This document shows, piece after piece, positions 60,247-64,000 of a stretch of DNA of 64,000 bases. Location of the stretch: positions 129,977,823 through 130,041,822 of the forward strand of contig CM060685.1 in the NCBI GenBank assembly GCA_030686995.1. The letters run 5' to 3'. The stretch comes from Artemisia argyi. Taxonomy: Eukaryota > Streptophyta > Magnoliopsida > Asterales > Asteraceae. Within the stretch, counting starts at the first letter, position 1; the number at the start of each line of letters is the position of its first letter. The translations under genes were made by a program, and so were the position numbers. The notes under the pieces were generated by a model, which saw nothing but the letters and a program-made list of their open reading frames with translations, searched no databases and was not told the DNA's origin.

Positions 60247-61856
60247 CCATTTCTATTAGTGTGTATTTGGAAAATTCTTTGCGTGTATCTCCACTTTGTT
60301 TTTCAATCTTAACGATTTATTGTATTCGAAAGAAATAAGGAGATTCAATGTTCAAGCGTCTCGCATGTTGTTGTTTCCTACATCAACACCCAAGGTACGT
60401 GTTTGGACGAATGTTGTATAATCTCTTAATTTATTTATTTATTTATTATTATTATTATTTTTTTTTTATGTTTTAATTTTTAATGTTGTATAATGTCTTA
60501 ATTGGATTGATTGATTTGATATACCATGTAATGTTCTATCCCATGTTATATTGTCTTGGTTCCCTAGTTTCTTGCTAGCGTCTCTAATCCAAATTTCCGT
60601 TCATACGAATAAAAAGAGAAAAATGATTGTAATCTTTTTATTTATGAAACCGAGTATACATCATCATAATAATCACTTCAATAGCAAACTTCCAAATCAA
60701 ACACCCTCGTAGGAGTCTAGGTTGTTAACATTTTTTGTATTATCAGTAATGACAAATGGGAAAACATTATCAAAAGAAAACGAAATCGATCACATTGTTC
60801 CTGAGAAACGCCATTGTTTGATGTAATGACACAACCGAAACCAACGGGAAAATGGCTCTAAAAGGTTTGTGTAAAAGGTCATAAATGACTCTAGCGATAG
60901 TTGATGGAGTATATGCCATTGTATGGAGAGTACGTCATGGATCATTTTGATGAAGAGTGTTTGTTTGTTTGTTTGTTTTTCTTTTTCTTTTTTTTTTCTT
61001 TTTTTTTTTTCTTTTTTTCTTTTTGCGTAAAACATAAAAGATATTTTGAAAACTATTGATCAACAGTAGTTGAGAAAGAGAAAAAATTAAAATTGAGCTT
61101 TTTGGTAGCAGATGGACATGCTAAAACTGCTATGCGCATTAAAATTGAACGATATAAAGGCACTTACAAATGAAACACCACCTAATGAACGGGAACTTTT
61201 AACATGAAAACCAATGACACTCGAAATTGATGAAAAGTTTGTTTGGATTCCAATTCAATCAAACTTTTTAGGTGCTCCTAAACCCACCAAAATTTCACTT
61301 AGTCAAAAAGTTAATGTGTTGGAATTGGTACTAAACATGCCATAATTCTACTAAAGCTAATTTATTAGGACATTTATTATAGTGAACCATAGTGAACTTA
61401 TAGAAATGTTTATCTGATTATAATCCATCAATTTATAAACTTCTTTATGTCATAAACTTATTTGCATTATGACTAAACTTATACATAAACCTTTTCTTAT
61501 CAAAAAATATACTCAACATTTTTAAAATACTTAAACTTTGAACCTCTTCAAAATTCTAGACATATTCATGCCACATAAAATTGAAACACATATTCATTAT
61601 GGTTTATACATTTTCGGACCTTTTCATATATTTATAATTTTTTTCACAAAACATTTATGGATATATTTAGTGTGAAGGAAAATGATTGGGAGACATAAAT
61701 TATGTGCCTAAATTCATACCTAACACGTGTGGCATGATCTTGATGGTTTGTAAAAAAACGAGTCTCATGACTGCAGCCATCTAAATGATGTCACACAAGC
61801 TTAAGCATGAATCTAAACACTTATTTTAAGCCTCTCAATCACTGCTCTTAGGCTGT
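60247..61856. other. Intergenic stretch downstream of the UGT gene
   Basis: Possible polyadenylation words lie near 60333 (AAATAAG) and 60609 (AATAAAAAG). A T/C-rich tract fills 60961-61024. No coding frame or known repeat was recognised in the rest. Confidence 0.4.
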
Positions 61857-62178
61857 TTTTGCAAGGGCTTATAGGGGTTTGGGATTTTAAAATAAGTCGA
61901 CTAATAAAATAAGTCTCGTTTGACATGGGGTTTATGGAAAGACTTATAAAATAAGTCGGCTAAAAACTTTAGCCCGAGGCTTTTAAAGAATAAATTACTT
62001 ATTTACCCACAAAAATATCTAACATATAAAAAAACTCATTTAGTTATGTCTTTTTTAGTAATTTTGTAATAATAAGCCCCAGACCCAACCCATTTGCCAA
62101 ACAAGTTTATAAAAGTACAAATTTTAATTTCAGCTAATAATATAAGTCCTAGCCCCAACCCTACAAACATTGAATGAA
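61857..62178. mobile_element. Possible MITE
   Basis: The left end TGTTTTTGCAAGGGCTTA and the complement of the right end TGTTTGTAGGGTTGGGGC are loosely similar, and AATAAGTC/GACTTAT words recur in both directions inside, as in hAT-like MITEs. No target duplication was found. Confidence 0.25.
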
Positions 62179-62552
62179 TCAAAAACATTGAATGAATAAA
62201 CAACTTATTTCTCTCTACTAAATTCTTCTTGCCACCACTCTATTTCTACTAGTAATAAAATGAGATTGTAAATGTATGTTTGTGGCTGATGACGGATTTG
62301 GACCAGACTAAAACACCGATCAAAAAGCAATGTTGCGAATTGTAGCCACCGGAGATCGATTCTGTCGCCGGTGGCCCACAAACACCTCTAGAGACTCCTC
62401 CGGTCACCACTTGCCACCAAACATGTACACCACCAACATATACATACCAAACAAAACCACACTCTCTTATTTCGGATGTTGATGATTGGTGGGTACACAA
62501 TAACGCGATGGTGACATGTTGAGGTGATGGTTGAAGGTTGTGTGGTGGTAGG

Positions 62553-62700
62553 TGATGAGTGTGTAAATACTCATCATTTCTGTTACATTTAAACTGCAAA
62601 AATATATGAAAACACACAGGAATGCCTTAAAATATATAAAATAAACTTTGAGAGAACTGCAAAATACATCCCTGTGGTTTACAGGTTTTGCCATCCTACA
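62553..62700 (+). repeat. Start of an LTR related to the pol-less element
   Basis: TGATGAGT...ACTCATCATTTCTGTTACATTTAAACTGC parallels the start of the LTRs at 13890 and 21476, and the next ~70 bases can still be aligned loosely. Beyond about 62660 the sequence departs. Confidence 0.5.
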
Positions 62701-63100
62701 TCCCTGTCAGAAACTTTTGGCAAGATACATCCCCCGTTAGGCAAACGTTTGCCACTATACATCCCTCGTTTACAATGAGGACTAACGGTGCAAAATTTTC
62801 CTCCGTTATCTCTTAACGAGACAGAAAATATTACACCGTTAGCCCTCGTTAGCCAAACGTTTGCACCATTAGTCCACTTTTTTAGAAAAATAAATAAAAT
62901 TAAAAAAAAAAAGGAAAAAAATCTTAAAAATTAATTTTTTTTAAGTTAATATTTAAAAAAGTTCAAAATTTTTTAAAAAAATTTATTATTTACGAAAAAA
63001 AATTAAATTTTTTATATAAACACGCATTTTTTAAAAATATTAAAAAAAGGAAAAAAAATTTAAAAATTAATTTTTTTTAAAGTTTATATTTAAAAAAATC

Positions 63101-63148
<48 letters not shown>

Positions 63149-64000
63149 AATATTTGCAAAAAAAAAATTATTTTTTTTTTATAAATACGCATTTAAAAAA
63201 AAATAAAAAAAAGGAAAAAATTTTTAAAAATTAATTTTTTTTAAAGTTAATATTTAAAAAAAATTTATAAAAAAAATTATTTTTTATAAAAAAATATTAA
63301 TTTTTTAAAAAAATATTATTTTTTTTTTAAAATACGCATTTAAAAAAAATTAATTATTATTTATAATTTTTTTTTTAAAATACGCATTTTTTTTATAAAA
63401 ATTAATTTTTAAAAAAATAGGCATTTTTAAAAAAACTAATTATTATTTATATTTTTTTTTCGCAAATATTATTTTTTTTTAAAATTTTGATTTTTTTAAA
63501 ATATTAACTTTAAAAAAAATTAATTTTTATAAAAAAAAATTAATTTTTTTAAAAAATATTAATTTTTTAATTTTTTTTAAAAATACGCATTTAAAAAAAA
63601 TTAATTATTATTTATAAATTTTTTTTTAAAAAAATACGCATTTTTTTTATAAAAATTAATTTTTAAAAAAATAAGCATTTTTAAAAAAATTAATTATTAT
63701 TTATAATTTTATTTCGCAAATATTATTTTTTAAAAATATTTTTCCTTTTTTTTTTAATTTTTTATTTTTTTTTTAATTTTAAATTTTTTTAAGTTTTTTT
63801 TTTTTTTTTTTTTTTCGAAAAAAGAGGACTAACGGTGCAAACGTTTGGCTAACGAGGGCTAACGGTGTAACATTTTCTGTCTCGTTAAGAAATAACGGAG
63901 GAAAATTTTGCACCGTTAGTCCTCATTGTAAACGAGGGATGTATAGTGGCAAACGTTTGCCTAACGGGGGATGTATCTTGCCAAAAGTTTCTGACAGGGA
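62701..64000. repeat. Foldback repeat with ~180-bp arms around an A/T-only core
   Basis: Sequence 62701-62885 is repeated as its reverse complement at 63820-64000 with about four mismatches, and still matches at the window edge, so the arms may be longer. The core (62886-63820) is made almost only of A and T, with short homopolymers and a repeated AAATACGCATTT word. It looks like a TIR-type or foldback element; a Mutator-like origin is possible. The target duplication lies outside the window on one side. Confidence 0.7.

Noticed and set aside
62249..62617. 122-codon minus-strand frame as a gene
   Set aside because: It overlaps the start of an LTR-like repeat and shows no conserved motif.

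Overview
The window is plant nuclear DNA, probably from an Asteraceae-like eudicot; the family-level guess rests on remembered similarity of the retroelement proteins. The evidence for a plant is a single-exon UGT72-type glucosyltransferase with a complete PSPG box, plant-specific retrotransposon lineages (Ty3 Tekay and Athila, Ty1 SIRE and other copia), initiator-Met and tRNA-Asp primer sites, and Helitron-, hAT- and PIF/Harbinger-like DNA elements. Only one intact host gene is visible (58858-60246). Nearly all the rest is mobile DNA.

Left block (1 to 37880) is one nested stack. The outermost layer is a minus-strand Athila-type element: gag at 27645-28561 and an LTR split into 28733-29245 and 36974-37880. 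A plus-strand Athila relative (29246-36968, TSD AGCCG) sits inside that LTR. A Tekay chromovirus (9008-27644, continuing to the left) is inserted in the outer gag zinc knuckle. Its own gag is cut by a minus-strand copia element (3581-9007), whose reverse transcriptase is in turn cut by a SIRE-type element (1-3580). The Tekay 3' LTR is split by a large element with 3.75-kb LTRs and no pol (13890-25211, TSD GTGCA). A 768-bp hAT-like element (18358-19125, TSD TTGTGAGT) interrupts the ORF of that element.

Middle block (37881 to 52800) holds older, poorly preserved material: LTR remnants of at least four families, a solo LTR (45580-47030, TSD GCAAA) inside another LTR, a copia 5' end on the minus strand, a second SIRE-type LTR and an internally deleted PIF/Harbinger-like element. 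Two stretches (37881-38960 and 40661-42634) gave nothing I can name.

Right block (52801 to 64000) has Helitron-like ends, a complete solo Tekay LTR (53611-56827, TSD CGAAT), the UGT gene, a quiet intergenic stretch, and at the edge a foldback repeat with about 180-bp arms around an A/T-only core.

The two observations I rate highest are regulatory. Three Athila-type LTR families carry arrays of short palindromes with a CGGCG core directly upstream of the TATA box, and the bases flanking the core change in a paired way between families. The SIRE-type element carries a second copy of its LTR promoter module inside the element, upstream of an accessory ORF. The third is the large pol-less element with a repeated zinc-knuckle ORF.
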